Positions 16,463-24,814 of a stretch of 64,000 nt of DNA are shown one piece after another. Source of the DNA: Haladaptatus sp. DYF46 (GTDB lineage Archaea > Halobacteriota > Halobacteria > Halobacteriales > Haladaptataceae); the NCBI RefSeq assembly GCF_021083305.1, contig NZ_JAJFAY010000007.1, forward strand, positions 62,001 to 126,000, in the 5' to 3' direction. Position numbers and translations under genes: made by a program. Under the pieces are notes generated by a model, which was not told the origin of the DNA, made no database searches, and was given only the letters and a program-made list of their open reading frames with translations. The stretch's first letter is position 1; the number at the start of each line of letters is the position of its first letter.

Positions 16463-16860
16463 TCGGTGGCCTCCTCGACGCGAAGCGACCCGCCGCAGTC
16501 GCCACAACTATAGTTCTCAGGCTGTTTGACGACCTTCGAGCGCTGGAAGCGCGGGAGTTGTCCACCGCACTCCTCGCAAATCAACCACCAGTTCGGCGAT
16601 TTGAACCGCTCGCAGTGCTGGGTCGTGTTGAGCATGTCCGTCCACCGGTCGAACGTTCGCCCGTGGTCCGCCTCTCCGAACTCGTGATACTGCCATGCGT
16701 GAATCAACTCGTGGCGGACTGTCGAACTGAATTGCTCCCAGCCGTGTTGCTCGAACGCGTCCCATGCGAGCGAGATCGATGCGAGCGAGATCGTTATCTC
16801 CCCGTTCGCAGGGTCGTATTTCGTCGCACCTGCCGTTCGTTGCGCCCGCGTTGAGATCAC
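16459..16860 (-). CDS. SprT-like zinc metalloprotease-type protein, N-terminus shortened
   Basis: A 133-residue protein with the SprT signature VRHELIHAWQYHEFGEADHG (HExxH plus a third His) at about 48-67, and a C-terminal zinc ribbon (CEECGG, CGDCGG). SprT/Spartan proteins cleave DNA-protein crosslinks in eukaryotes; archaeal roles are unproven. The start used is GTG at 16860, but the family pattern (RSIEWVISTRAQRTAGA) is readable back to about 16890, and the frame is open to 16921 without ATG. The true N-terminus therefore seems cut off by the neighbouring ABC operon. Confidence 0.75.
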   Translation of the reverse strand: MISTRAQRTAGATKYDPANGEITISLASISLAWDAFEQHGWEQFSSTVRHELIHAWQYHEFGEADHGRTFDRWTDMLNTTQHCERFKSPNWWLICEECGGQLPRFQRSKVVKQPENYSCGDCGGSLRVEEATE

Positions 16861-16923
16861 CCACTCAATCGATCGACTGGCGACTCTGGAAAGTGTTCGA
16901 AATGTCTCTGCTACGTCTCAAGA

Positions 16924-17814
16924 CTATTGTGACGTTGATCCAAAGTCTATCCGCTGAAACCAGGAATACGCCAATCCAAGAGGTATCACCCCCCAAACAC
17001 AAAGTACAATTAGTGATGTCCCTGGTGTGAGTAAAAGAGGGGTCTCAGAAAACGTTTGACTGACCAATTGCAGATTCGTCTCTACGCCTGGTTGCTTTGC
17101 AAAAATAACATGCATCCACGGTGCTGTAGAGTTCCCAACTCCAGTGATTGTATTTGTTAGGACGTTATAGATATTCGATGGTGACAACCGTTTGATGACA
17201 AAGTAGATCTCAGTTCCTGCACTGGGGAAGACAGTTTGAATTCGGTGAAAAACCCATAGTGAAATCGCCCCATCCCAAAAAATCGGGAAGCACATAATAT
17301 AACCAACCGTGATAGCAGTTGCTGTCCGTTCACTCTGACTCACTGCTGAAATTGCCGTTCCCAGCGAGACGCCAACTAACGCATATACAACAGTCAATAG
17401 TCCAGTCGCAAGCAAACCAACAATATCGGCATTTCCGTATTCATACCATCCAATACCAGTTCCAACAAGGAAGACACAACCAATTACAAGTGCAATCGCG
17501 CCTGCTCGACCAACCACCTTTCCAAGTAGTATCTCTCCCCGAGAATGGGGCAGTCCAAGGTGTGTTTTTAACGTTCCAGTTTCTCGTTCATGCACCACAG
17601 AGCGAAAGGACAGCAGCACACTTCCAATACCGACCAACGCAACCATCGCTTGTTGAAATGAACCGAGTATAATCACTGATCGGTTAAATTGATCCGGGAA
17701 AGGAGAAGTGAGTTGGAGAGTAAAATTAGCTAGTAATAGACCCCCAAACAGCCAGAGAGCTTTCGTCTGCAGAAGATGCTCAGATTCGAGTCGGGCAACC
17801 GCTCGCCAACTCAC
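16924..17814 (-). CDS. ABC-2 type permease subunit
   Basis: A 296-residue membrane protein with about six predicted helices (for example LWLFGGLLLANFTLQL, then AMVALVGIGSVLLSF and ALVIGCVFLVGTGIGWY). It has the ABC-2 cytoplasmic signature of export permeases, VVHERETGTLKTHLGLPHSRGEILLGK. It overlaps the ATPase gene by 4 bases and is last in the operon Tat protein-permease-ATPase-permease. It resembles the second permease of NosY/LanFEG-type exporters. Confidence 0.87.
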   Translation of the reverse strand: MSWRAVARLESEHLLQTKALWLFGGLLLANFTLQLTSPFPDQFNRSVIILGSFQQAMVALVGIGSVLLSFRSVVHERETGTLKTHLGLPHSRGEILLGKVVGRAGAIALVIGCVFLVGTGIGWYEYGNADIVGLLATGLLTVVYALVGVSLGTAISAVSQSERTATAITVGYIMCFPIFWDGAISLWVFHRIQTVFPSAGTEIYFVIKRLSPSNIYNVLTNTITGVGNSTAPWMHVIFAKQPGVETNLQLVSQTFSETPLLLTPGTSLIVLCVWGVIPLGLAYSWFQRIDFGSTSQ

Positions 17815-18728
17815 GATTCCTCCTCGGCAAAGGCCGTATACAGATCTTCTAACGAAGTATCCACAGAGTTGAAAGACTCAACTGACACATCAGACTCCAC
17901 AATACGTGTGAAAACTTCATCCTGAGAGATGTCTGCTGTGCACGTGAGTAAAACCGTGTGGTCACGAACAGACGTTTCTTTCACAAACGCTGTTTCCAGT
18001 AGTTCCTCAGCGAGTGACTGTGGTGCATTGGCGACTTCCACAGCATACTGATTATTTGTCTCCAACGTCTCAAGTAACTGGTGTGGTTCTCCTTCCGCTA
18101 GAAGCTGCCCATCAGAGAGGAGCCCCACCCGACTGCAAAGCCGTTCAACCTGTTCGAGTCGGTGGCTCGAAAGCAAGATTGTGGTTCCACGCTTGTTTTC
18201 AGCAGTGACAATCTCACGAAGCAGCCGAACCCCGTCTGGGTCAAGCCCTGCAAATGGTTCATCTAAGAGAAGCACATCGGGCTCACCGATAAGGGCCATT
18301 GCCAACCCGAGTCGTTGCTGCATACCACGTGAGTAGGTTGTTGCAGCCTGTCCAGCAGAATCGAGTAATCCAACGCGATCAAGATAGGTATCAGTATCGG
18401 GGGATACATTTCGTGCATCAGCAACGTATTGTAAATGTCGCCGGCCGGAAAGCCGTGGAAAAACGCTGAAGCCGTCCGGAAGAACACCTACATGTCGACG
18501 AACGTCGACCGGATCCACTTGTGTGTCTTTTTTACAGATATGAGCTGTCCCAGCTGTTGGAGTGACAAGATCGAGAAGCATATTTATCAGGGTTGATTTG
18601 CCTGCACCATTTGGGCCCAAAAGCCCATATACGGCGTGTCTCGGAACCGTAAGAGAGACAGTGTCAACAACACGAACGTTCTGATACTGCTTGGTTAAAT
18701 CGGAAGTGTGGATAATTGGTGTCGTCAT
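17811..18728 (-). CDS. ABC transporter ATP-binding protein
   Basis: A 305-residue ATPase. Walker A is GLLGPNGAGKST (35-46), the signature region is YSRGMQQRLGL (132-142), Walker B is VLLLDEP (152-158), the D-loop is GLDP, and the switch His is in LLSSHRLEQ. After residue 220 comes the extra C-terminal domain common to ABC-2 exporters such as bacitracin and lantibiotic resistance systems. Start and stop each overlap the flanking permease genes by 4 bases, so the three are translated as a unit. Confidence 0.93.
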   Translation of the reverse strand: MTTPIIHTSDLTKQYQNVRVVDTVSLTVPRHAVYGLLGPNGAGKSTLINMLLDLVTPTAGTAHICKKDTQVDPVDVRRHVGVLPDGFSVFPRLSGRRHLQYVADARNVSPDTDTYLDRVGLLDSAGQAATTYSRGMQQRLGLAMALIGEPDVLLLDEPFAGLDPDGVRLLREIVTAENKRGTTILLSSHRLEQVERLCSRVGLLSDGQLLAEGEPHQLLETLETNNQYAVEVANAPQSLAEELLETAFVKETSVRDHTVLLTCTADISQDEVFTRIVESDVSVESFNSVDTSLEDLYTAFAEEES

Positions 18729-19636
18729 GCAAGATCACAGGTGTTGAATCGGATGTAGCCAATGAGGACCGGAAGGACAAGCCAAGCACTGAGCACAAGT
18801 ACGGAAGATAGGGGATGAAGCACGAGGGGCGTGGTATTAAACGCATCACCGACTGCAAGAACTGCAAATGGATCACCATAGTCGTTTAACAGTACAACAT
18901 CGGGAATGCTCGCGGCATTATCAAGATTGAGGGCAGCATTAACAAGCACGTCGTACGCATCGACTGGAACGGCTCGTTTCAACAAGAAGAGAAACTGAGA
19001 TTGGGGTGGAGGTGAAAGAATATATGGCCCAGCGAGTGCTCGAAACACAATTCCTGACACAACAGATTCCCACAGCAGCGTAAACAGAAGGTAGTAAATA
19101 ATAGCAACAGGTGCAGCAAGTGCCCGAGATCGAACAATCGCTGAAATACTGGTGCCAAGGCTTACGACAGTCAGCACATAGAACAGCGATCCTAACACAA
19201 CAGCAATGAAAGTTATACCATCGAAGACTCCATGAGTAAGAATTCCAAGTGCGCCACCGATGAGAAAGAGGCCTCCAAGGAACGTCCAGACAGCAGCTGT
19301 CCGCCCGACAATAGTTCCAATGAAAATGTCACGGCGTGAGTGCGGCTGAACAGCTATAAGTGAGAGACGGTGAGTGCCGGAAGCTGAAGTTAATGATTGA
19401 TAAGAGATCAAGAGGGCAGCAAGACCGATGACATTCCCGATGGGAAATTGAAACGAAGCAAGGGTAACATTCGACCCAATATCTGAGACGAGTCGGGATC
19501 GTGGGGCAGCAATTCCGCGTGAGACTCCCCAGCCATAATAGACAAGTAAGAGGGCAAGCCCGGTTAGAATCCAAAGCCCACGCCAGCGAACTGCTTGTGA
19601 GTATTCTTTGTGTGCAAGCGGCTTCCAATTATACAT
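18725..19636 (-). CDS. ABC-2 type permease subunit
   Basis: A 303-residue membrane protein with about six helices and the ABC-2 coupling segment GTHRLSLIAVQPHSRRDIFI, equivalent to the HSRGE region of the other permease. It has a large external loop before the last helix. It begins MYNWKPLAHKEYSQ, typical of this export family. It lies 65 bases after the Tat-protein gene and overlaps the ATPase gene by 4 bases. Confidence 0.87.
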   Translation of the reverse strand: MYNWKPLAHKEYSQAVRWRGLWILTGLALLLVYYGWGVSRGIAAPRSRLVSDIGSNVTLASFQFPIGNVIGLAALLISYQSLTSASGTHRLSLIAVQPHSRRDIFIGTIVGRTAAVWTFLGGLFLIGGALGILTHGVFDGITFIAVVLGSLFYVLTVVSLGTSISAIVRSRALAAPVAIIYYLLFTLLWESVVSGIVFRALAGPYILSPPPQSQFLFLLKRAVPVDAYDVLVNAALNLDNAASIPDVVLLNDYGDPFAVLAVGDAFNTTPLVLHPLSSVLVLSAWLVLPVLIGYIRFNTCDLA

Positions 19637-19701
19637 TTATTTAAATGATGTGAACCTACAAATAAGTATGTTTTGACTGACGAACGTATGCTTGTTACTA
19701 T

Positions 19702-20382
19702 CTATGGGTGAGTGATGTTTTTACGAACATTAAATCCGCCGCCTCCATAGCCGGAAATGTCGATAGTAGCAGCATCTGTAGTAATCACTTGGCCAGCGAC
19801 GGAGTGTACATATCGATGAATTCTAGTGGAAACTGCCTTGCTATTATTATTCTGAATGTCGAGATAATTTCCGGTGAGACCCTTGTGATGCCAGAGTGGA
19901 ACGGGTGCATTTCCACTTGAAGAGTTATTCGCACTACGAACCTTCCCTCCCGAAATGGTCATATCGAGAGTGTGATTAGTTTTGTGTACTGTTTGCCCAG
20001 CAATCTTTTTACGAAGAGTTGCTGTTTTTGAGATAGGAATAGCCATTGTCGTGACATCCGACGACGTTGTACGCTCATCGACTTCAAGATCATAACTACT
20101 CAAACGATTAATCGCATCTCTGAGTACACCAAGTTGCTCTTTGGAGAGATCTTGATATGCGTTAGCAACCTCCTTAGTTTCGCCAAGTTCAAGACTTCGT
20201 TTAACGAACTCCTCAGTGCTCTCCGGATTCGAGGAGTCCACCATCTTTGCAGAAACTGGCTTGTTTGCCGAAGCAGTTGCGGGAACGACAGCAGCGGCTA
20301 ACGCAGTGCCAGAGAGCTTCAAAACCGATCGTCGGTCATATGAATGGTTCACCTTACTTTCTTGCTTCATTTTATCGGACAT
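19702..20382 (-). CDS. Tat-exported small protein, first gene of the ABC operon
   Basis: A 226-residue protein with a twin-arginine signal (DRRSVLKLSGTALAAAVVPA, residues 16-35) and a likely cleavage after ATASA. The mature part has no Cys. It has an acidic helical segment (about 45-100), then a Ser/Asn/Gly-rich region ending in SGYGGGGFNVRKNITHP. I took the ATG at 20382 because an AT-rich TATA-like box at about 20404-20416 lies 26 bases upstream, implying leaderless translation; the frame is open to 20403. I do not recognise the family. A Tat-secreted protein leading a LanFEG-like ABC operon suggests a halocin-like peptide with its transporter/immunity, but this is inference. Confidence 0.72.
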   Translation of the reverse strand: MSDKMKQESKVNHSYDRRSVLKLSGTALAAAVVPATASANKPVSAKMVDSSNPESTEEFVKRSLELGETKEVANAYQDLSKEQLGVLRDAINRLSSYDLEVDERTTSSDVTTMAIPISKTATLRKKIAGQTVHKTNHTLDMTISGGKVRSANNSSSGNAPVPLWHHKGLTGNYLDIQNNNSKAVSTRIHRYVHSVAGQVITTDAATIDISGYGGGGFNVRKNITHP

Positions 20383-20402
20383 TGCAAAAATAAGTACTCG
20401 CA

Positions 20403-20418
20403 TCCTATATTAAAAATT
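20403..20418 (-). promoter_or_regulatory. Probable TATA box for the Tat/ABC operon
   Basis: Read on the minus strand this is aaaatttttaatatagg, an archaeal TATA-like element centred about 26-28 bases before the ATG at 20382. That distance fits leaderless transcription, common in haloarchaea. The whole 20404-20520 stretch is AT-rich. Confidence 0.5.
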
Positions 20419-20669
20419 TTCTAATTCATCCTTATTGTTATTAGATATTGGAAGAATAACTTATTTAATATCTCTATAAAAATAAATTATATATAATGAA
20501 AATTTTCATCCCTAATATTTGATAATCATTTCACCATACGAAGTTGAACATGGACGAAAGGTCACTATTAGTTTCCACGTTATTGCCACTGTTGCCGTCA
20601 TCACTGGAAGGTTCTTCGCTAAGATATTCCGTAAACATTCACTAGCCAGTACGTAGAAGATTCGTTGAA

Positions 20670-20688
20670 ATTGGTATAATCTACTAAC
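20670..20688. repeat. 19-bp palindrome, copy 2 (degenerate)
   Basis: The sequence ttggtataatctactaac keeps the right arm and most of the left arm of the 16190 palindrome. As at copy 1 it lies just beyond the 3' end of a zinc-ribbon gene, here the relic at 20759-20960. Confidence 0.5.
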
Positions 20689-20758
20689 TAGTGTCAGCAC
20701 CTGCTCCATTCGAAAATGAACGAAGGAAAGAATGAGGAGGGCCGAACCGTCGGGGGCG

Positions 20759-20960
20759 TCAGTCGTCAGATTCAGCGAAGAACTCCATGAGCCACTCGCC
20801 ACACGAGAGCGGTCACAGGGAGAGATCGTGATCGCCGACGGGCCGCGAGTCGTCGTTACCAGCACCGTTTGGCCGCACACCGGACAGCGTTTCGGACTCA
20901 TTCAGTGGCCTCCTCAACCCGCAGCGACCCACCGCAATCGTCGCAACTGTATGTCCCTGA
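20759..20960 (-). pseudogene. Relic of a SprT / zinc-ribbon pair (second copy)
   Basis: The right end encodes only the last residues of a SprT protein (YSCDDCGGSLRVEEATE and stop, against YSCGDCGGSLRVEEATE at 16459). The zinc-ribbon frame then starts with the same overlap (MSPKRCPVCGQTVLVTTTRG). In the middle a deletion and frame change join it to a C-terminus GEWLMEFFAESDD, comparable to VWVMELLADSH. Both genes of the module are therefore broken here. Confidence 0.7.
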
Positions 20961-21031
20961 ATATATACGTGGTTCTTAGCTCGATAGAATGCTGCGCGAC
21001 GACAAGCGAGGCACCGATCCGTCGGTGGGGG

Positions 21032-21539
21032 TCAATAACTCATGTGGAAACTGCCTCTTCGCCAGCGGTAGAGATGAATCAGATACAGAATTCCACCAAA
21101 GAGGAATCCGGCGACACAGATGATATAGATGTCAGAGAGAAACAGGAGGCCAAGCAAGGGATTTTCCGTGAGGGTAGAGAGGCTGCTTATCTGCATGCAT
21201 GATTGCATCGAGAATGAGATGGCTGTAGATCCCAATGAGGCTCGCGGCCACGATCCGATACCGTGATCGCTCTTGTGCAAGGCCGAAGGGTGCACCAAGT
21301 CGGTTCCAAAATGGCTTCGTTTTGTACATAACCACAGCAAAGAGCCCAGCTAAGAGCGTGCCGCCAAGCACTGTATGTAGGGGACCACGGAGATTCCCGG
21401 TGAAGGGTCCGAAATAGATTGCGATCGCCCTCAGATCAACAATCATCGCCCCAATGCAGAGCGTTGGGAAATCGAGCCAGCGAAAGAGCGCAACGCCAAA
21501 GAACACGCCAACACCGAGGTGGAAGGGCGTCAGAGGCAT
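21032..21539 (-). pseudogene. Frameshifted YdjM/DUF4184-like membrane metal-dependent hydrolase
   Basis: The first frame (21539 to about 21160) reads MPLTPFHLGVGVFFGVALFR and IYSHLILDAIMHADKQPLYP, typical of the archaeal membrane-bound hydrolase family with conserved His residues (TPFH, SHLILDAIMH). The natural C-terminus (TENPLLGLLFLSDIYIICVA, last membrane helix) continues in another frame to a stop at 21032. One base seems missing near 21160. It is therefore broken in this sequence, or an assembly error. Confidence 0.65.
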
Positions 21540-21765
21540 ATTAACAGAGTAATCATAAATTCATTTAATTTTTACTATAATTATAACTTTCGGTTAGTTC
21601 GTGATTGTGGTCACTAATACCGCCATTCGGCAGTATCGATAGCGTGCAGACCGTTCGTTACAATTATCTCAGATTCAGGGTGAGAAAGCGTTGCGCATAG
21701 ATTGATCCGGGGCTACCGGGAGGATTCCACTGCCGCTTATGGATTTAGGCGGCAGGAAATCAGAT
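21540..21765. other. Relic-rich stretch with hairpin and short repeat
   Basis: No gene is recognised. At 21727-21740 it has CCACTGCCGCTTAT (copies at 9231 and 15104). CTGCCGC and the following GCGGCAG form a 7-bp stem. The promoter of the hydrolase relic lies at its left end. Confidence 0.35.
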
Positions 21766-21900
21766 TCAGTCTTCTTGTTTGTCCTCGTCAGTGAGGACAT
21801 TGTCAATCGCATCGAGCAGACTACCGGATAGCACTTCTAGCTTGGTGGCGATTACTGCCATCAATTCCCACGCTCGTTGTCGCCGATCTATATCAAATGG
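21766..21900 (-). pseudogene. C-terminal fragment of an unidentified small protein
   Basis: The minus frame reads DRRQRAWELMAVIATKLEVL, continues LLDAIDNVLTDED, and stops at 21766. The composition is coding-like but there is no start codon: an in-frame stop lies just upstream. It is probably the 3' end of a small helical protein. I do not recognise the family. Confidence 0.35.
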
Positions 21901-21944
21901 TTAGGTGGGTTCATGCTAGCCATACCGAAAGTGAATACACAGGG

Positions 21945-21963
21945 GTTAGTATAATATACTAAC
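21945..21963. repeat. 19-bp palindrome, copy 3 (perfect)
   Basis: GTTAGTATAATATACTAAC, identical to copy 1 except for the central base. It lies about 45 bases beyond the end of the third zinc-ribbon relic (22007-22210). Confidence 0.7.
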
Positions 21964-22006
21964 GCCTGTTAGCACCTGTATCGCGGGAAAGCGAACGAAT
22001 GAGAGA

Positions 22007-22210
22007 GTGAGGGAGAGCCGAAAGCGTTCGCGGGAGTCAGTGAAAATCAGCGAGAAAGTTCATCACCCACTCATCAAGGTGCAGCGGGTGCAGATGGCCC
22101 ATTACAAGCACTACACCAGGAGCAGTGAGACGGTGCCTGCACGGATTCAGACTGACTCGCGATCAGCCACCATCATCGTCCCAACGACCCGCAGACAGCG
22201 AATCTAGCGC
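22007..22210 (-). pseudogene. Third, heavily decayed zinc-ribbon gene copy
   Basis: The DNA aligns along its length with the gene at 16271-16462 (shared stretches include agccgaaagcgttcgcgg and ccatcatcgtcccaa). The frame is broken and the CPHC codons are lost. With the palindrome at 21945 it marks a third insertion or duplication of the same module within 6 kb. No SprT portion is visible. Confidence 0.55.
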
Positions 22211-22691
22211 CATCGTCCTGACGGCGCTAGCGGAGCGTGTTCTTGTGAAGTGGGGCGAATTAGACCAACAGGCTGATTCCCGAGAACCAGCAGCCGGAGT
22301 ATCACTGGAAGTGAGCCAATGAGACTGTCTGTAAGAGCGAGAGTGATTGAGGAAGGAGAAGACGTCTCCCAGTAGAATATAGCTGATTTACTCCGGAAAT
22401 GTGGTGTGGTACTAGTGGACTGTCTGAGTAGCAGACGTCGACTGTCTGTGATGGTGAATTTCACTTGAAAAACGGGGTGTGTGATGTCAGGGTGAGCGCT
22501 GTTTCTGCCGGCCGACTGTCCACAGGGTGTGCGAAGTTGTGAGTGCGGATTGACTAGTGGTTGTTGGTAGGTGGGAGCGAGGGAGGTTATCGAGGAAGAG
22601 TATTCGGTACTTTGAGAGTGATTGAAGAGTGTGCGATACGCTACCGAACAGCACCTAAAACCTATTAGCACACCCTCCCTGAGCAGAGTGT
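22211..22691. other. Gene-free stretch before HalOD1 gene
   Basis: There is no convincing coding frame, although a 178-codon minus-strand frame crosses it without any family signature. The right end should hold the promoter of the HalOD1 gene. Confidence 0.35.
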
Positions 22692-22955
22692 ATGGAAAGC
22701 ACGTCATCGTCGCAGCCAAAGCCATCGATACGAGCGACACTTCCAGACACCGAGTCAGTCACTGCTGCCGTGGTGACGGCAGTGACTGAAGCGAATGGAA
22801 CGGAGCCTGCGACACCCCTCTATGCAGCGATTGATCCTGATGCCCTTGAAGCGCTCTATCAGCATGACTCACCCAAAGTGAGCTTTGAGTATATTGGCCA
22901 CCGTGTCACGATTCATTCTGATTGCACCGTTTCCGTTGTTGACCTGGATTCGTAG
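22692..22955 (+). CDS. HalOD1 output domain protein
   Basis: An 87-residue stand-alone HalOD1 domain: SVTAAVVTAVTEANGTEPA, PLYAAIDPDALEALYQHD and FEYIGHRVTIHSD. It is clearly a recent paralogue of 11357-11653 (shared VVTAxTExNGTxPxTPLYxA framework). Confidence 0.86.
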   Translation: MESTSSSQPKPSIRATLPDTESVTAAVVTAVTEANGTEPATPLYAAIDPDALEALYQHDSPKVSFEYIGHRVTIHSDCTVSVVDLDS

Positions 22956-23180
22956 GGCATTGCTGATGTCTGCTAATCACAAAAGCTGATGGTAACCTCG
23001 TTCGATCCGATCCGGTAGTGATCAAAGAGAGTATTCTTCGTTTGAAATTACGATAGTATGCTAACCTGTAATTCGAGTTGGGCACTGATAAGGCAGAACC
23101 TAGCGCCATCACCCTACTTATTAGTTCTATCACACTCTTTGTACGGGTGAGTAAAAGAGGAGTTCCACGGACCAATTGTC

Positions 23181-23243
23181 GTTAGTCCAGACTACTAACT
23201 AGAGCGGGCACTGTCTAGGTTAGCTCCTTATCTAGACAGTGCC
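23181..23243. repeat. Degenerate palindrome plus 12-bp inverted repeat (transposon-end-like)
   Basis: At 23181-23199 GTTAGT...ACTAAC keeps the arms of the 19-bp palindrome. Immediately after, GGCACTGTCTAG (23207-23218) and CTAGACAGTGCC (23232-23243) are perfect complements separated by 13 bases. The same word, as gGGCACTGTCTAGTTGAGCC, occurs alone at 50641. This looks like two transposon ends joined after loss of the interior, or a mini-element. Confidence 0.5.
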
Positions 23244-23294
23244 TATCGGATGGAATAATACTACAAAAGAACAGTGGCGAGATAGTTAAAACAA

Positions 23295-23440
23295 CTATTA
23301 ATTCGGAACACTGATGACGAAATCTTTCGGGTAATTCGCGAGTCAGAGGTTCCGGCAGTGACTGCTCGGAGAGTGGCGGATACTCTTGGAACTGGACGAC
23401 CGTATGCACACCGGTGGTTTGAGGAGGATGTGACTAATTC
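23295..23440 (+). pseudogene. Winged-helix fragment, copy 1
   Basis: The frame reads TDDEIFRVIRESEVPAVTAR, then RVADTLGTGRPYAHRWFEED and loses similarity. It matches the relics at 40717, 55080 and 55975 (family pattern D.IL..VRESE.PAVTARWVADTL). It has no start codon and the C-terminal IWWI motif is gone. Confidence 0.55.
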
Positions 23441-23531
23441 GAGTACTGCGGTCATTTCAGTGACAACAGTCCGATTCTCGGGCAGAAAACGCATTTTGCG
23501 TCAATACATACTTTTCTTTTTACATGACAAT

Positions 23532-23850
23532 TCATGTCCGGGGAGTAGACAGCGCCATGGATGCTTCCCCATGTAGTTGCGAGGTGGCATCATCCACGCT
23601 ACCCGCTTTTGACAAACATGTGCAAGCCATCAGTTCGTCGGTCACATCGTCGATGGAGACGGTGTACTGGTGGTCTGCGGGATTCTCGTGGCTCTCGGTG
23701 ACTTCGATGAGTCCGGGGGCATCGACGTCGAAGGAGAAGCGTTTTGGTAGAACGAAGATGCCGGCTCCAAGAATGAATCCTGCTAGAATGCTTACTGCGC
23801 CTACCAGTCCGATCTCTCCCACCGGTTTATGTGTGGTTCGCTTGTCCACA
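23532..23850 (-). pseudogene. Chimeric relic: APC permease N-terminus fused to SWIM zinc-finger fragment
   Basis: From ATG near 23850 the frame reads MGVDKRTTHKPVGEIGLVG and ILGAGIFVLP, the first helix of an APC amino-acid permease. It then changes at once into the SWIM-protein segment RFSFDVDAPGLIEVTESHEN, ending HQYTVSIDDVTDELMACTC, after which similarity stops. Permease core and second half of the SWIM motif are missing. It is a recombination product without an expected function. Confidence 0.6.
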
Positions 23851-24001
23851 CCCATCAGTCGTCTCACGTGGTGCTCTCGTGGCTCGTCAGTAAATCCTCG
23901 GCTCACTCAATAGACACGTGCCACGTAGTGTCAGCTACCCATTGTTGGCGACCGTCAGTGCCAATCTATTGGTGCTGATCGTTCTTTGACCAACTGGTGT
24001 A

Positions 24002-24814
24002 TTAGCTGCCGTCCTCAAGCGCTTGGAGGGGCGGCAATTGAGAGAGTCCAGCGTGCTCTACGAGTTCGGTCGCCTCCTCGTGGTAGTCCGCGTACACCCC
24101 CTCAGCCCACTTGCGTGCAGCGGGTGCGTCAGTGTCAGCGTACGTTCGCAACAACCCCGTCTCGGTGCTGTAAATACCGACTCCAACCCGATCATCACAA
24201 ATCGTCAGCCCGAACGGCAGGTCGTCGTGGACCCGGAGCGTGAGATTCCCGCTCTCAAATGCCTTCTTCGCCCGTTCTGGATTGGACGTGAGGAGTTCCT
24301 TGACGACCGCTGTGGGAAAGACAGCGTCGGTCTCCATGCCGTCTACGATGCGGTTTTGGATATCGTCGAGATGCAGTGGGTTGATCGTGGTTGGATCGAG
24401 ACCGCGCAGTGTATCGGTTTCACTCACCAGTGACATGAACCGATTCACCGGGCGATAAGGATTGCCGGGTGCAGCGGTCGTCACGGTTGCGCCGGTAAAG
24501 ACCGTTACGTCGAAGTCCACACCGTGTGCTTTGGCGCCCTCTAGAATCGGTGCGAGTTCCCACGCTGTCTCAATGGTTGTTCCGAACGCAGTAGCCTCCG
24601 CGGCAGCCACCTCGCCTAGCGCCGTGAGTACGAACTCGCCACCAGATCGCTCGATCAGATCACTCTCCCTGAGCGAGTGAGTGAACCGATGAACGGTGGA
24701 TTTCGACACTGACAGGTGCTGTTCTAGCTCCCGGCGATCCATCGTGCCCTTATCGGCCAATGCTTCGAGTACTGGAGCCCGCCTGATGAGCTCGATGAGC
24801 CGCTCGGTGTCCAT
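24002..24814 (-). CDS. FilR1-type HTH transcriptional regulator
   Basis: A 270-residue protein. The N-terminal winged helix (1-75) reads LIELIRRAPVLEALADKG, MDRRELEQHLSVSKSTVHRF and LIERSGGEFVLTALGEVAA. A C-terminal domain like the methanogenesis regulator FilR1 middle domain follows (PVNRFMSLVSETDTLRGLDP, LPFGLTICDDRVGVGIYS). Haloarchaea have many such proteins and most are uncharacterised. It is paralogous to 35736-36515 and monocistronic. Confidence 0.85.
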   Translation of the reverse strand: MDTERLIELIRRAPVLEALADKGTMDRRELEQHLSVSKSTVHRFTHSLRESDLIERSGGEFVLTALGEVAAAEATAFGTTIETAWELAPILEGAKAHGVDFDVTVFTGATVTTAAPGNPYRPVNRFMSLVSETDTLRGLDPTTINPLHLDDIQNRIVDGMETDAVFPTAVVKELLTSNPERAKKAFESGNLTLRVHDDLPFGLTICDDRVGVGIYSTETGLLRTYADTDAPAARKWAEGVYADYHEEATELVEHAGLSQLPPLQALEDGS

